Assembly (NCBI GenBank): GCA_016785225.1
Contig: JAFBJZ010000879.1
Location: 620,501 to 684,500 of the forward strand
Length of the DNA stretch: 64,000 bases
Reading direction: 5' to 3'
DNA from: Psettodes erumei
Taxonomy: Eukaryota; Chordata; Actinopteri; Pleuronectiformes; Psettodidae
Part shown: positions 12,590-24,019 of the stretch, piece after piece
Position numbering within the stretch: position 1 is the first letter of the stretch
Layout of the letters: every line of letters begins with the position of its first letter
The notes under the pieces: generated by a model
What the model saw: only the letters and a program-made list of their open reading frames with translations
Told to the model about the DNA's origin: nothing
Databases searched by the model: none
Translations under genes and position numbers: made by a program

Positions 12590-13723
12590 AAACAAACCAT
12601 GGAGTCATCCCTTGTGTCTGACGTGGTGCTCAGCAGCATGGGTGCCCCTCAGGGTACAGTGCTCTCCCCCTTCCTCTTCACCCTCTACACGTCGGACTTC
12701 ACCCACAACACCACACAGTGCCACATCCAGAAGTTCTCCGATGACACGGTCATTGCCGGCTGTGTTTCTGAGGGGAACGATGTGGAATACAGGACTGTCA
12801 TCAGGGACTTTTTGTCAGCTGGAGTGAGCTCAACCAGCTTCAGCTCAACACCAGCAAGACAAAAGAGATGATAGTTAATTTCCAGAGGAAAGCATCCCCA
12901 TTAACGCCTGTAAACATCCAGGGATCGGACATAGAGGTAGTGGAAAGCTACAAATTCCTGGGTGTTCACCTTAACAATAGACTGGACTGGACTGAAAACA
13001 CCCAAGCCCTCTACAAGAAGGGCCAGAGTCGCCCCCACCTGCTGAGGAGACTGAGGTCTTTCAGGGTGGGCAGGACCCTCTTAAGGACATTCTATGACTC
13101 TGTGGTGGCCTCAGCCATTTTCTTTGCTGTGGCCTGCTGGGGAGGAGGCAGCACGGACAGAGACAGGAGCAGGCTCAATAGACTGATCAGGAGAGCGAGC
13201 TCTGTCCTGGACTGTACCCTGGACTCTGTAGAGGAAGTGGGGGAGAGAAGGATGTTAGCTAAGCTGACATCCATCATGGACAAACCTCTCACCCCCTACA
13301 TGGGTAGGTGGGGTCCCTGAACAGCTCCTTCAGCAGTAGACTGTTACACCCACGGTATAAGAAGGAGAGGTTCCGCAGGTCCTTCATCCCAACCGCTGTC
13401 AGGCTCTACAACACATGCACCACCTGAAATCTGTTGTAGGAACTGTGGTCACATTAGCATACATTCATACTAGTAATATTATTTATATCAATGCTCATTA
13501 CTTTTTTTTTCCTTTAACATTGTCATATAATATACCAGTCTTATAATTTATTGTCCGTTAAATTTTGCTTTTTACAATTGTTGTACAATTGTCTTTTGTT
13601 TCTCTCTCTGCATGCTCACTATGTCTTTCGTTTATTTATTTTTCACCTTTTCTCTGCTGCTGTAATATGTGAATTTCCCCGTTGTGGGATTAATAAAGTT
13701 AATCTAATCTAATCTAATCTAAT
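12590..13723 (+). mobile_element. L2-clade LINE, 5'-truncated 3' half
   Basis: Plus-strand frames encode the reverse transcriptase palm and thumb: APQGTVLSPFLFTLYTSDF, then FSDDT (the FADD catalytic box with A to S), NTSKTKEM, and YKFLGVHLNNRLDW. These are followed by the C-terminal region with LLRTFYDSVVASAIFFAVACW. At least one frameshift (near 12830-12870) and a late frame change after 13300 mark it as dead. The 3' end is a (TCTAA)n tail at 13698-13722, typical of fish L2-type LINEs. The tail abuts the 3' side of the Rex6-type copy with no spacer. Confidence 0.8.
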
Positions 13724-16195
13724 GTCTCCTCTTTCAGCCCTTGGTATTTCTCGAGCTTCTCGTGTTCTTTCTTTCTGATGTTGCTATCACTGGGGATTGC
13801 TACATCTATCACCATCTTGTCAGTCTGGATCTGGAAGTCCCACAGGATCTTGGCCTGTTTGTTCTCTGTCACCTTTGGGGGTGTCTCCCATCTGGACCCT
13901 GGGACCTCCAGTCCATATTCTGTACAGATGTTCCTGTATACTATGCCCGCTACCTGGTTATGCCGCTCCATGTATGCCTTGCCTGCCAGCATCTTACACC
14001 CTGCTGTGATGTGTTGGACTGTCTCAGGGCCTTCTCTGCACAGCCTGCACCTGGGATCTTGTCTGGTGTGGTAGATCCCGGCCTCTATTGCTCTGGTGTT
14101 TAGGGCCTGTTCCTGAGCTGCCATGATTAGTGCCTCTGTGCTGTCTTTCAGTCCAGCCTTTTCCAGCCACTGGTATGTTTTGTCCATATCAGCCACTTCT
14201 TCAATTTGTCGGTGGTACATGCCATGCAAGGGCTTGTCCTTCCATGATGGGCCCAGTGGTTCCTCTTCCCTTCTGGGCTTTTGTTGCCTGAGGCATTCAC
14301 TTAGGAGTTGGTCCTTGGGGGCCATTTTCTCGATGTATTCCTGGAGGTTCGCTGTTTCCTCCTGGACAGTAGTTCTGACACTTACTAGTCCTCGGCCCCC
14401 CCTCCTTTCGCTTTGTGTACAGCCTCAGGACGCTGGACTTAGGGTGAAACCCACCATGCATGGTAAGGAGCTTCCTTGTCTTGATATCAGTGGCTTGTAT
14501 CTCTTCCAGTGGCCAGGATATTATCCCAGCCGGGTATCTGATCACTGGCATGGCATAGGTGTTAATGGCTTGGATCTTATTTTTGCCGTTCAGCTGACTT
14601 TTCAGGACCTGCCTTACCCTCTGGAGGTATTTGGCTGTGGCTGACGTTCGAGCTGCCTCCTCATGATTACCATTTGCCTGTGGGATCCCCAGGTATTTGT
14701 AACTGTCCTGCACATCAACCCCCCCCCCCCCGGTTGTGATCACCTTTCCTCTTCTAGATATCATCCGCCCACATTTATCTAGTCCGAATGACATCCCGAT
14801 GTCTTTGCTGTAGATCCGAGTGAGGTGAATCAGGGAATCAATGTCACGCTCATTCTTCGCATACAGCTTGATGTCATCCATGTAGAGGAGGTGGCTGATG
14901 GTTGTTCCACTTCGGAACTGGTATCCATAGCCACTCTTTGAGATGATCTGGCGGAGGGGGTTTAGGCCTATGCAGAACAGCAGGGGGGACAGAGCATCTC
15001 CTTGGTATATGCCGCATCTGATGCTCACCTGTGCAATTGGTTTTTTGAGTTGGCCTCCAGAGTCATGTTCCACAGCCTCATCGAGTTCTGGATGAACTCT
15101 CTTAGGGTCCTATAGATGTTGTACAGCTTTAGGCACTCCAGTATCCATGTGTGCGGCATGGAATCATAAGCCTTCTTGTAGTCAATCCAGGCCGTGCACA
15201 GGTTGGTGTTCCTCGTCTTGCAATCTCGGGCAATCGCCCTGTCCACCAGTAGCTGGTGTTTGGCTCCTCTGGTGTTATTGCCTACACCTTTCTGTGCTCT
15301 GCTCATGTATTGCTCCATGTGCCTACTCATCTTAGCCGCTATGATGCCTGATAGGATAGGAGCTTCCATGTGGTGCTGAGGCAGGTTATAGGCCGGTAAT
15401 TGGATGGTATTGTTCCCTTCATTATGAGGACTGTCCGGCCTTGGGTTAGCCACTCTGGGTGGTTTCCCGATATTAGCAGCTGGTTCATCTGTGCTGCTAG
15501 GCGTTCATGGAGTGCTTCTTGAGCCAGTAGGTGTGTATCATGTCAGGCCCTGGGGCTGTCCAGCTCTTCATTTTGGACACTCTGGTTTGGATGTCTGCTA
15601 GCATGATGACTGCTGGGCCTTGTTCTGGGAGTTGGCTGTGTTCTGCTTGTAAGTCTTTCAGCCATTGGGCATTGGTGTTATGGGTTGCCTCTTTCTCCCA
15701 GATACTCTTCCAGTATTGCTCAGTCGCCATCCTTTTACCCTGCCATTGAGAGTAGACCTTAGCTGGGTTGGTGGAGAACACCCTGTTTATTCTCCTGGCC
15801 TCTACCTCTCTTGTGTACCTCTTTAGGCGGGTAGCTAGGGCTGTGAGCCTTTGCTTAGCAGTCTCCAGTGCCTCAGCTGTGGGCAGCTTGTTGTATTTCC
15901 TGGGCTCCCCCTTGCCGTAGCATATTGTTTGTACCGTGGATGAGGTATACTGCTGTACACTCCTGTCTCGCTGGGGTTACTCCCATAGTAACACTCCATC
16001 AGTACCATGTTCTCTGTCCTGCTCCATGAACGCGGACATTGTTGTCCCGGGCATCGTCCGAGCCGGTATGACTATTATTTATCGTTTCGCTCATATTGAG
16101 GTGTGTAGGCATGTATCGCAAAGTGCCTTGCCTAAGGGCCCACCTGGGATTCGAACCAGCAACCTCCTGCACTGAAGTCAGCGGTGTAAACCATA
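13724..16195 (-). mobile_element. Rex6/R4-type LINE, near full length but broken
   Basis: Minus-strand frames follow in element order. First is an N-terminal piece shared with 1-600 (15900-16090). A pre-RT region (15781-15497) follows, then RT with AWIDYKKAYDSMPH (15453-15025), and RT with IYQGDALSPLLF and YMDDIKLYAKN (15073-14297). The C-terminal part has a CRLCREGPETVQHITAGC zinc knuckle and the start of the restriction-like endonuclease, LWDFQIQTDK...IDVAIPSD (14325-13714). R4-clade elements with this endonuclease are called Rex6 in fish. Frameshifts separate the blocks. The endonuclease lacks the segment with ANQPDI seen in the 6-kb copy, and the end after GLKEE is cut off where the L2 tail begins. 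Confidence 0.85.
16100..16192 (-). promoter_or_regulatory. tRNA-like head with B-box upstream of the LINE ORF
   Basis: On the minus strand the sequence reads GGTTTACACCGCTGACTTCA, then GTTGCTGGTTCGAATCCCAGG, then GGGCCCTTAGGCAAGGCACT. GGTTCGAATCC is a perfect pol III B-box. The A-box half is lost here, but survives in the copy at 580-600, which in turn lacks the B-box. The head is directly joined to the sequence preceding the Rex6-type ORF in both copies. It is not a functional tRNA gene. Confidence 0.6.
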
Positions 16196-16226
16196 AATAT
16201 GTACACAGTCTGGAGTGTGAAGAGTG

Positions 16227-17130
16227 TCAGGGGGTCTCCAGATGTTGTTGATAAGGCTTGCTAAACTTGTACTTTGCCTCTTTGAAACTGGCTTGGTCTC
16301 CACTCCTGAAGGCCTCCTCCTTTGCCAAACTTAGCTGTCTGAGTTTAGCTGTGAACCAGGGTTTGTCATTGTTGTAACTCACCTTGGTGCATGATGGAAC
16401 ACAGCAGTTCTCACAGAAGATGATGTATGATGTCACAGTCTCCATGTACTCATCCAGACTGTTGGTAGCAGACCTGAACACATCCCAGTCAGTAGAGTCT
16501 AAACATGCCTGGAGGTTCTCCACAGCCTCACTGGTCCACTTCCTTGAAGTCCTCACCACAGGTTTACAGAGCATTAGTTCCTGCCTATATGCAGGAATCA
16601 GGTGGACCATGACATGGTCAGAGTGGCCCAGTGCAGCACAGGGGACAGCATGATAAGCATCCCTGACTGTGGTGTAGCACTGATCCAGAATGTTCCCCTC
16701 TCTGGTTGGGAATGTAATAAACTGTCTATATTTAGGGAGTTCATGGGTGAGGTTACCTTTGTTAAAGTCACCAAGGACAATAACTAAAAAGCCCGGATTG
16801 GTCCACTCAACACACAGTATCTGGTCAGCGAGCATGCACTGTTCAAACATTGGCCTGCGGCGGGATGTAAACACCGACCAGAATGAATGAAGCGAACTCG
16901 CAGCGTGAATAAAACGGCTTACAGTTTATGATGAGAGACTCCAGGTCAGGAGAACAGTGCTGCTGGATCACTGTCACGTCATTGCACCAACCACTGTTGA
17001 TGTAGAAACATATTACTCCACCTTTGGTTTTGCCAGAAGGTTCTGTGTCTCTGTCAGCTGCAACACAGAGTCCAGTATTAATCTACACAGCCATGTCTCT
17101 GTGAAGCATAAGACATCAGATAAAGGTGAC
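16227..17130 (-). mobile_element. L2-clade LINE, endonuclease (APE) portion
   Basis: The minus-strand frame 16874-16227 encodes the C-terminal half of an apurinic-type endonuclease: VIVLGDFNKGN and ALGHSDHVMVHL (the GDFN and SDH boxes), followed by the linker KPWFTAKLRQLSLAKEEAFRSGD that precedes RT in L2 elements. Upstream parts to about 17130 continue in other frames. The RT is missing, so this is a fragment cut at 16227, in opposite orientation to the L2 piece at 12590. Confidence 0.75.
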
Positions 17131-17278
17131 CTCCCACTATAAATTTTGAAATGCACAGCATTTCTGGAATTTAAGTACTGTATTTCACAAATAAGCAGTT
17201 ATGCATGAACAATGTCTCTCCAATCAAAACAAAATTTTGCATTGTGGCATAATGTGCAAGACATAATCCACACAAAAT

Positions 17279-17652
17279 CACTATATGGACAAAAATACTG
17301 GACACATTAAACCTATAGGGGCTTTTATGACATCCCATTCTAAATCCAGAGGCAGCTGCCGCTGCTGTTCTTGCCATTCCTCTCTGAAGAATGCATACTA
17401 AAATTTTGGAGTGTGCCCACAGGAATTTTTGCTTATTTATCCACAAGATCATTTGTGAGATCAGACACTGATGTTTAATGAGAGAGTCTGGCTCGCAGTC
17501 TATGTTTTGTTCATCTCAAAGGTGTGGTTTAGGTCAGTGCCTCGGTGCAGACCATCCTCAAAAACTCATCCAACCATGCCTCTGTGGACCTTTGTTTGTG
17601 TACTGAATTCAGTGATTAGGAGGTTTGGCCCAATATTTTTGTCCATATAGTG
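17279..17652. mobile_element. Internally deleted Tc1/mariner element
   Basis: It begins CACTATATGGACAAAAATA and ends TATTTTTGTCCATATAGTG, a perfect terminal inverted repeat. Internal sequence near both ends resembles the widespread fish Tc1-type element ('cttttatgacatcccattct', 'ggagtgtgcccacaggaatt'), but most of the transposase is gone, leaving 374 bp. TA follows the right end; the left flank reads AT rather than TA. Confidence 0.8.
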
Positions 17653-18600
17653 TACTCATCGGCAATACTGGACATGAGGTTTACTGAGAGATGAACAGTG
17701 AAGGTTAATATTGTTTATAATGTTCATCAACAACATGTTCATCTATTTGGACTTTCACATGGACAATAGTTCAAAATGTGCAGTTTCCAGGAGTAGAAAG
17801 CAGTTGCATTAGGTCCAATGAGGCATTTTGTGAGATCTGCCAAGCAACCGTCTGTCATGCAGGGCGTTTTGGTGTTCATAGCAGTTGATCATTCTTAAAG
17901 TAAAACACACACTATGTAACTGACCAACATTTGAGTAGTAAGGTAAGATTGAGTGGGTTTTTTTTGGGGGGGTCATCTCCTGGTGAACTTATTTCGTTTC
18001 TTTAGGGGTGCTCATGCTCAGCTCACCCACTTTTATGGTATGAGTACATAAAATAGATGGGGTCTCATCACCAACGCCTTTCACATCTCTCACATTCTTC
18101 TCTTACACTACGTGGCAAGAAAACATCGGCCTATCCTGACTGAACAGAAGTTATACTAATAATAATAACTAATAACCAAATACTACTACTACTAATAATA
18201 ATTATATCAAATCTGGAGTCAGATAGCAGCAAAAAGGACAGGGACAACGAAAGAGAGGAAAAGCAGAAACTCAGAGAAAGGGGAGACACAAAGTTAATGA
18301 CATGTTATAAGCAGTGAGCATAGCATGAATGGTCTCCATAAAACGTGTCCTGGTATGTCTGGATAGGGTCACCTCATTTCAGGGTTACTACAGACATATT
18401 TATTTCTTCAGTGGAAAAAAGTGGCATGAATGAGACGATATGAATATGAATCATATGCTATGACCTTTCCAGTGAGCAGTTCTCAACCCATTTGACTGAG
18501 CATGACCATGACTGAGCAGAATCTTACATTCATTTGAAAAAAACAGAATTTAATTTTAGACATGCACAATAATAAACAATTACAGTGACAAACTGTGCAA
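17653..18600. other. Intergenic, nothing recognised
   Basis: No gene, RNA or known repeat family recognised; contains a short imperfect (TAA/TAC)n run near 18180. Confidence 0.4.
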
Positions 18601-18838
18601 ATTAAATGGTTTGAAATCAAAGACAATGAGACATTTAGAATTGCCAATTAATCTAACCTACATGGGGTTTTTTTGGAGTGGGAGGAAGCTGGAGTACCCA
18701 AGAAAACCTAAGCAGGCACAGGGAGAACATGCAAACTACACACAGAAAGGACCAGCCTGAACTGGGATTCAAACTGAGCTCCTTCTTGCTGTAAGGCACC
18801 AGTGCTAACCACTGCCCATCAGTGCCACCCACAGGGTT
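18601..18838 (-). mobile_element. tRNA-derived SINE
   Basis: On the minus strand: GGGCAGTGGTTAGCAC (A-box region), then CAGTTTGAATCCCAG (B-box with G to A wear), then the common fish SINE body with TTTGCATGTTCTCCCTGTG and CTTCCTCCCA and a T-rich spacer. This is the classic tRNA head plus body. It is a degenerate copy. Confidence 0.75.
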
Positions 18839-20955
18839 TGATATGGACAGTACAAATAGTAGACAGAACCATTGTCCATATGACCATACGTAAGAACCAT
18901 TTTCCATTTTGTAGAATGTATTTTTGTACCTTTCAATCAAGGGTTTTTATCTTTGTAGGGACAGTCCTCTCTTTTCTCACTCATATGCAACGCATACACA
19001 CATAAAGAACCTGACTGCTGAAGTTTGAATATATATGTATGCACATATAACTTGCCTGAAACTGGACTTGTATATTGCTGGATTCTGACTTTTAACCGAT
19101 AATGAACTATTTTTTACAATATTCTTGACATGATAGATTTTCAAGAAAATAAAGGTACAAACCCCTGAAGATAGTGTGCTACCTCAGCTGTGAGACATAT
19201 TCAAATCTCACTTGAGATTCTGCAGCACTGTCCTTTTATTTCATTGACAAACTGCTGAGTTTCATGAAGGAGCTGTGGCAATCCTCATCTTTAAATTCTT
19301 CAGCAAGATCTTCGATCATGTCATCAGAGCTCACTTGTCTGTGTGTGAAATACAGCAACTTATGTTAATTTTGTCCAGGGAATGTATTTGAACATATTTG
19401 AACCCTTGAAACAATTACTTACCATTTCAGATTCACCACCACTCTTCACCAGCGCCTCTGTTGCTACTGCAGCTGCTCAAAAATAGACAATGTATTTTGA
19501 AGTTGATGGTTGCCAGATCAGTCGTAAATGCCCTATATCCCTCTCACGCTAAAAAAACATTTTACAAAAAACACACAAACCTGACAACTCGTAGTTTCTG
19601 TGTAGGTCTTGGTGGTAACTTACTGATGATAACAGAGGAGTGTCAAAATGACCAGACCATTTCAGATGGGTAAGGAACACCTCAACATTGGAACATGTTG
19701 AGGACATTGGAAGAGACATGTCTATTCTCCATACCTAAGATCTTTGGCTATTTGTCTAAGCCATGGTTGGTTTAACTCAGTGATCATAATAATAAGCTGA
19801 AAATTGGGTACAAATATGGTAAAAAAAAAAAAACAACAACCAACCCCCCCCCAAAAAACCTGGCATGGTCCCTTAAGCTTACAGTAACTAGTCCTTTATG
19901 CAACTATTTTTAAAAACTTGACAAATCATTGTGGATTTCCTCTGCATCCAGTGTTTCCCTCAGAAACACTTTGCTGTCCCTCTAAAGAAACATCCTTAAG
20001 CATTGAACTCTCTATGTGGTGGTATAAAACACGTGCAGCATTAAGACTCAGCTGCACAGCCTCAGGGACACTGTCAGGGTCAAACAGCTGTTTGGCCTTC
20101 AGGCTGCTGATAAGTTTGTGCCTTCACTCCTTATCATGAGTCTGAGCTGATGTTGCAGCTCGTGAAAGGCTCTTACTGACGATTTATTAGCTCTATGGAG
20201 AAATGCTATTTAATTGTAAGGCTGTGAAAGTCTGGACTGTGCCACTAGAAAAATGCATTTTTCTCATTTTACGCATAATCCATTAATAAATAGATTCATT
20301 TAAGAATCTGACCTCTTGCTGCTCATACATCTGGCCTTGTTTAATTTTAAGGCCCACTGCTCACATAGCTTTGGTTCTTAACGTGATAGTTGTCTTTAAC
20401 TTCAAGAGCTCACAACATAGAAACTGAAAATGTTAATGCAGAAATCTTTTCAAAGCATCATTGAAATGAATATTAAACCTCACTGATGACCCAGGAAGCT
20501 GAAGACCCAAATAGTTCTTAAACAGGAGGTAAATCACATGTGAAGTATGGATGTTGGTAGAGCGCACACTGCCAGGATCTGATCCAACCTTGAAGCATAA
20601 GAACTGTGGACTCTCTGTTCCTTTTCCAAATTAATCATTACCACAGGTGGTTGTACCGTCAGTGTGTGTGAATGGGTAATTATGACGTAGTATAAAACAC
20701 TTTGCATGCGTGATTATACTCGACAAGTGCTTCATAATTGCAGTGCATTGAACTTCCTTCATGTCATTCACGCATGGTAATTTTTCTTCTCATTCAGTTA
20801 CTGTTCTCTCAATACCTAAAGGAACAAAAAATGATATAACACAGGTCTCAGGTCTTACATCAGCACAATCAACTGTTCACTTACCAGTTCATGTATCCCA
20901 GCAACATTAATTTAATGTTTTAGCTCATCAGTATGTATACACATACACACATATG
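18839..20955. other. Intergenic, nothing recognised
   Basis: AT-rich sequence between the SINE and a Tc1 relic. No cnnm2 or as3mt exon was recognised here, although synteny would place them in this interval. Confidence 0.4.
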
Positions 20956-21640
20956 AAGTGTGGTCAAAGTCTGAGACCATTTATGAAAATACATAGCTTT
21001 AGCATTTGTTACAAACATACCAATTTTCTTTTAAAAATTTGAGGAAAGTAGAACCTTGAAAAATATCATGTTCAAAACCTGATGACCCACGTTCTCCCAG
21101 CATAATTTAACAACGTCCCAAAGAGCCTCTTATGATATCACAGAATGCTTGGCTGTCTCAGCACTTCAAGTGCCCATGCAGAAACATTCAATGAGGTGGA
21201 GGTCAGGTGACTGTGGAAGGAAGTCCATGACATTCAGGACTCCCTGGTCTTCTTCTGCTGATTGGAGTTGCTGATTTAGCAGATTCTGTATCAATGATGA
21301 AGTTTCTTTCACATCTCTATGGGAACTAAGCTAGATCTGTTGATATGCTGATGCTCTTGTCACTTTTGGTCACCTTTGGTCTGATCCAGTTCCATGCACT
21401 GCCCCCTTAGAAACTTTTAGTTTAGCCATGGTTTGACTTCTTACACTTTAACTCAGTTGTGATGCCATTTTTCAAACTATCACAATGCTACTTGGTAAGC
21501 AATTGTCTGCTGGAAGCTTGACACACAGCCTTATTATAACAAGAGAACATTAGCTGCAAAGGGACTTAATTTACAGAGTGCCATCTGAACACATGTTTCA
21601 ACAGCTTAGCTTCTACCAGTTAAGTTAAAAAGGTGCTGGA
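20956..21640 (-). mobile_element. Tc1/mariner transposase relic
   Basis: The minus-strand translation of about 21260-21070 contains PQSPDLHLIEC and ALWDVVK, matching the DDE-domain block SPDLNPIE...LW of Tc1 transposases, with stops and frame changes. The left edge has 'gtggtcaaagtctgagacca', a possible terminal repeat. Termini are not resolved. Confidence 0.6.
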
Positions 21641-21689
21641 CTATCGTTCTAAGGTACGAAAGAAGTGAAGTGTTGATAAAGGTCCATGA

Positions 21690-21700
21690 CTAATTTATTA
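21690..21700 (-). terminator. borcs7: Candidate borcs7 polyadenylation signal
   Basis: The minus strand reads GTAATAAATTAG about 280 bp beyond the borcs7 stop codon; AATAAA is the canonical signal. Confidence 0.45.
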
Positions 21701-21978
21701 CAGCTTTGTGTTTGACCCTATACTGTTTTAATGCCCGTGCACTTAGACAATGTGGCATTATAAGAAGTGAAGAAGACAAGGTATTCAATAAATTAATATA
21801 ATACAACTGATCAAAACATTTAACATAACTCAAAAACAATTAGTACTGTGTTTGATATAAAGCAATATTCATTCCCAAAATGTATCCCAACTGTACCAAC
21901 CAGCCTGTGAATGCTTTAGCCCAGCTCAGGCAGTGCTGGTGAAAGCAGGATCCTCCACAGGTGGTGGGTTTGTCACCA

Positions 21979-23347
21979 TCACTTCAGCAGGTGTCTCAGC
22001 TGGTCCTGCAGGTTTTTAGAATGCTCCACACTGCAGGATGTAAACAAGTGCACACAGGAGAGGACATCATCAGTTTGTGTTATGTCTCACTGAGGAGACA
22101 GTGATGTCAGCTCTTTCCACTAAAGGCATAAACAGGCTGGCGTTTAGACTTACTTCTTCTGGATGGCCTCCTGCCTTAGTGTCAGACAGATAGACAAACA
22201 GATTCAATATTCAGTCTGAACAATCAACAGTCTGTTTATTAATTTCACATATTTGTACTCTTAACAGCTATCCGATACTCACTGGTACTGTAAATGTGTG
22301 GTGATAATGGACATTTTTCTCAGACTCTGTAAGACAGATGATAAGGAAGTTGAACTTCTTATGGAACATACAAACAAGAGCTCTTATTATGAATACCTTT
22401 ATCTTTGTGGAAATTTTAAAACATTTTGTTGAGACTGCCTGGTTATTTCAGTCTCTCTGTTTTAAGTGTGTTTTGTTGTCCTCCTCGTATTCTGTCCTAG
22501 GGTGTTCTATTGTACAGTGTAATCAGTAAGTGTACGTTTCGATACTTACATCCTCGGAGTGCAGGATGGTGTCCTCTTGAATCACCATATTTCTGGCTGC
22601 TTGACCAAGAAGCTGCAGGAGACATTTGCAACAATGTGGCGTTTAGCGGCTGCAACTATCAGAAAAACAACGTTGAAACACACAAAAACAGATAATCCGC
22701 TCAGCCGTGAGGCAGAAATTCGCTCTTTTGCTTGAAAATCGCCTCAAACGAGTAATCGATAGTATTTTTTTTAACGGTTAGCCTAGTTTTAAAAAAATCT
22801 CCAGTCAAACACTTCAGTTTGACTGAAGAGCTTGAGGTGTGGCTACATCCAGCACTGTCGTTAGCTTAACGTTCAACTTCATTTCATTTTAAATGCTTAA
22901 CTGTTCATTTAACGCTATTGTCTTGTCTTGTTGGGGGTGGTGAGCTTAGTTGCATTGACAACCCAGTTACAGAACACCGCTTGCCTGCATTAGCGTTAGC
23001 TAATGCTAGCAAATTAGCGCAAACAAAGCCTAAATCTCAACTTTCAAAATCAGATCCTTGTTTGCGGATTCCGTGCTGGTCATGTCGACGCTGCTTTTAT
23101 TTTGAACACACACCCGATGTTTAAGCGTGGTTTCCGGTAGATCTTTCCGTTTAAGATGGTGTTCGAGAATGCTGTCATGTAAAAGACAAACTAAAAAACT
23201 CTTGTGTCGGTGTACCTCTTGACTGCGAGATCCCTTCAGCACTTGGCGTGTCAGTGCAATCACATCCACGTTACAGGAGCCCACCTTGTCAGAGAGTAAA
23301 CCTTTGACAGACTGGCCGAACCGTGGCTGTGAGTCAACCGACGCCAT
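21979..23347 (-). CDS. borcs7: BLOC-1-related complex subunit 7
   Basis: Subunit of BORC, which recruits ARL8 to lysosomes and drives their kinesin-dependent outward movement (family knowledge). Five minus-strand exons join in frame with GT-AG borders: 23347-23216, 22612-22550, 22326-22283, 22174-22154, 22030-21979 (312 nt, 103 residues; human 105). Recognisable pieces in order are MASVDSQPRFGQSVKGLL, VIALTRQVLKGSRSQE, LLGQAARNMVIQEDTILHSE, SLRKMSIITTHLQYQ, QEAIQK, and NVEHSKNLQDQLRHLLK before the stop. The start ATG at 23347 matches the family N-terminus. Its 5' end faces the cyp17a1 5' end about 670 bp away. No disruption was seen. Exons 2-5 are too short to appear as ORFs and were assembled by homology and splice sites. 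Confidence 0.93.
22613..23215 (-). other. borcs7: borcs7 intron 1
   Basis: No repeat or RNA gene recognised. Confidence 0.5.
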
Positions 23348-23938
23348 GTTTCTTCTTCGGTTAGCGATGGTGCGGGGGCTGTGTCAAAAATACCCAGCAA
23401 CGCGTCCAATGCGCTCGCGCATAAAAAGGTTTCGTGTCACTGCAAAAAATATTCTGAAATCTGTAATAGTTGAAACAATGAATATTTATCACTATTACAA
23501 TAATTTAATGTGTGAGTACCTTGTCCATAAATTAGTTTGAAACCCAAATTCCGCAAGTCTTATCAGTAATGCTTTAAAATAATCAAGCAAAACGGCCTCT
23601 CTCATGGTGTGGCATTATTGTGTGTATCTCATATTCTGATATTGTGTATTCTTTTTTTAACTGAGAGAATCAGACTTTCTAAAGAGATCCTGTCTTTGAA
23701 TGCAAAATGTAATTTACTTATTTTGACATAATAACAGCTGTCAGTTAAGCTGGAATGGAATACTCCAATAAAATGCAACTACCTCTAATTCCGTTCCAGT
23801 ACAGCAGTGTAATTAGTTGCTTTCCACCAGAGTGTTATAAGGATATGTTCTGTTGTTTTGTCATGTTATTCTGCAAGGATTCCATAAATCAAGCATCGTC
23901 TTATCTTGTTTAAATTGGCACAGCCTTTCATATTCAGA
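23348..23938. promoter_or_regulatory. Shared intergenic region between divergent borcs7 and cyp17a1
   Basis: The first ~80 bp next to borcs7 is relatively CpG-rich ('caacgcgtccaatgcgctcg') and lacks a clear TATA box, as expected for a housekeeping promoter. The rest is AT-rich. Confidence 0.4.
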
Positions 23939-23974
23939 GTCAAGGATTTGACATTGAGGGAGCAGCATAAAAAC
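23939..23974 (+). promoter_or_regulatory. cyp17a1: Probable cyp17a1 core promoter (TATA-like box, NR5A-like half-site)
   Basis: CATAAAAAC at 23966-23974 lies about 50 bp before the start ATG, a plausible TATA box. GTCAAGGAT at 23939-23947 resembles the SF-1/NR5A half-site (YCAAGGYCR), matching the CAAGG core only. SF-1 control of CYP17 is established in vertebrates; use of this site is inference. Confidence 0.4.
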
Positions 23975-24019
23975 AGGACCCTGCACAGATCGTCTTTGTG
24001 TTGCTTGGCCTCCTTTGCT

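Noticed and set aside
13741..14644. Plus-strand ORFs over 13.7-14.6 kb (up to 173 codons)
   Set aside because: They are antisense to the Rex6-type LINE ORF, which has recognisable RT and zinc-knuckle motifs on the minus strand.
16145..16175. A functional tRNA gene suggested by GGTTCGAATCC
   Set aside because: No acceptor stem or cloverleaf can be formed around it and the A-box half is missing in this copy.
23906..24019. Upstream extension of the cyp17a1 first exon frame (start at 23906)
   Set aside because: It would cross the TATA-like box and add residues absent from the family; the ATG at 24020 leads straight into the membrane anchor.
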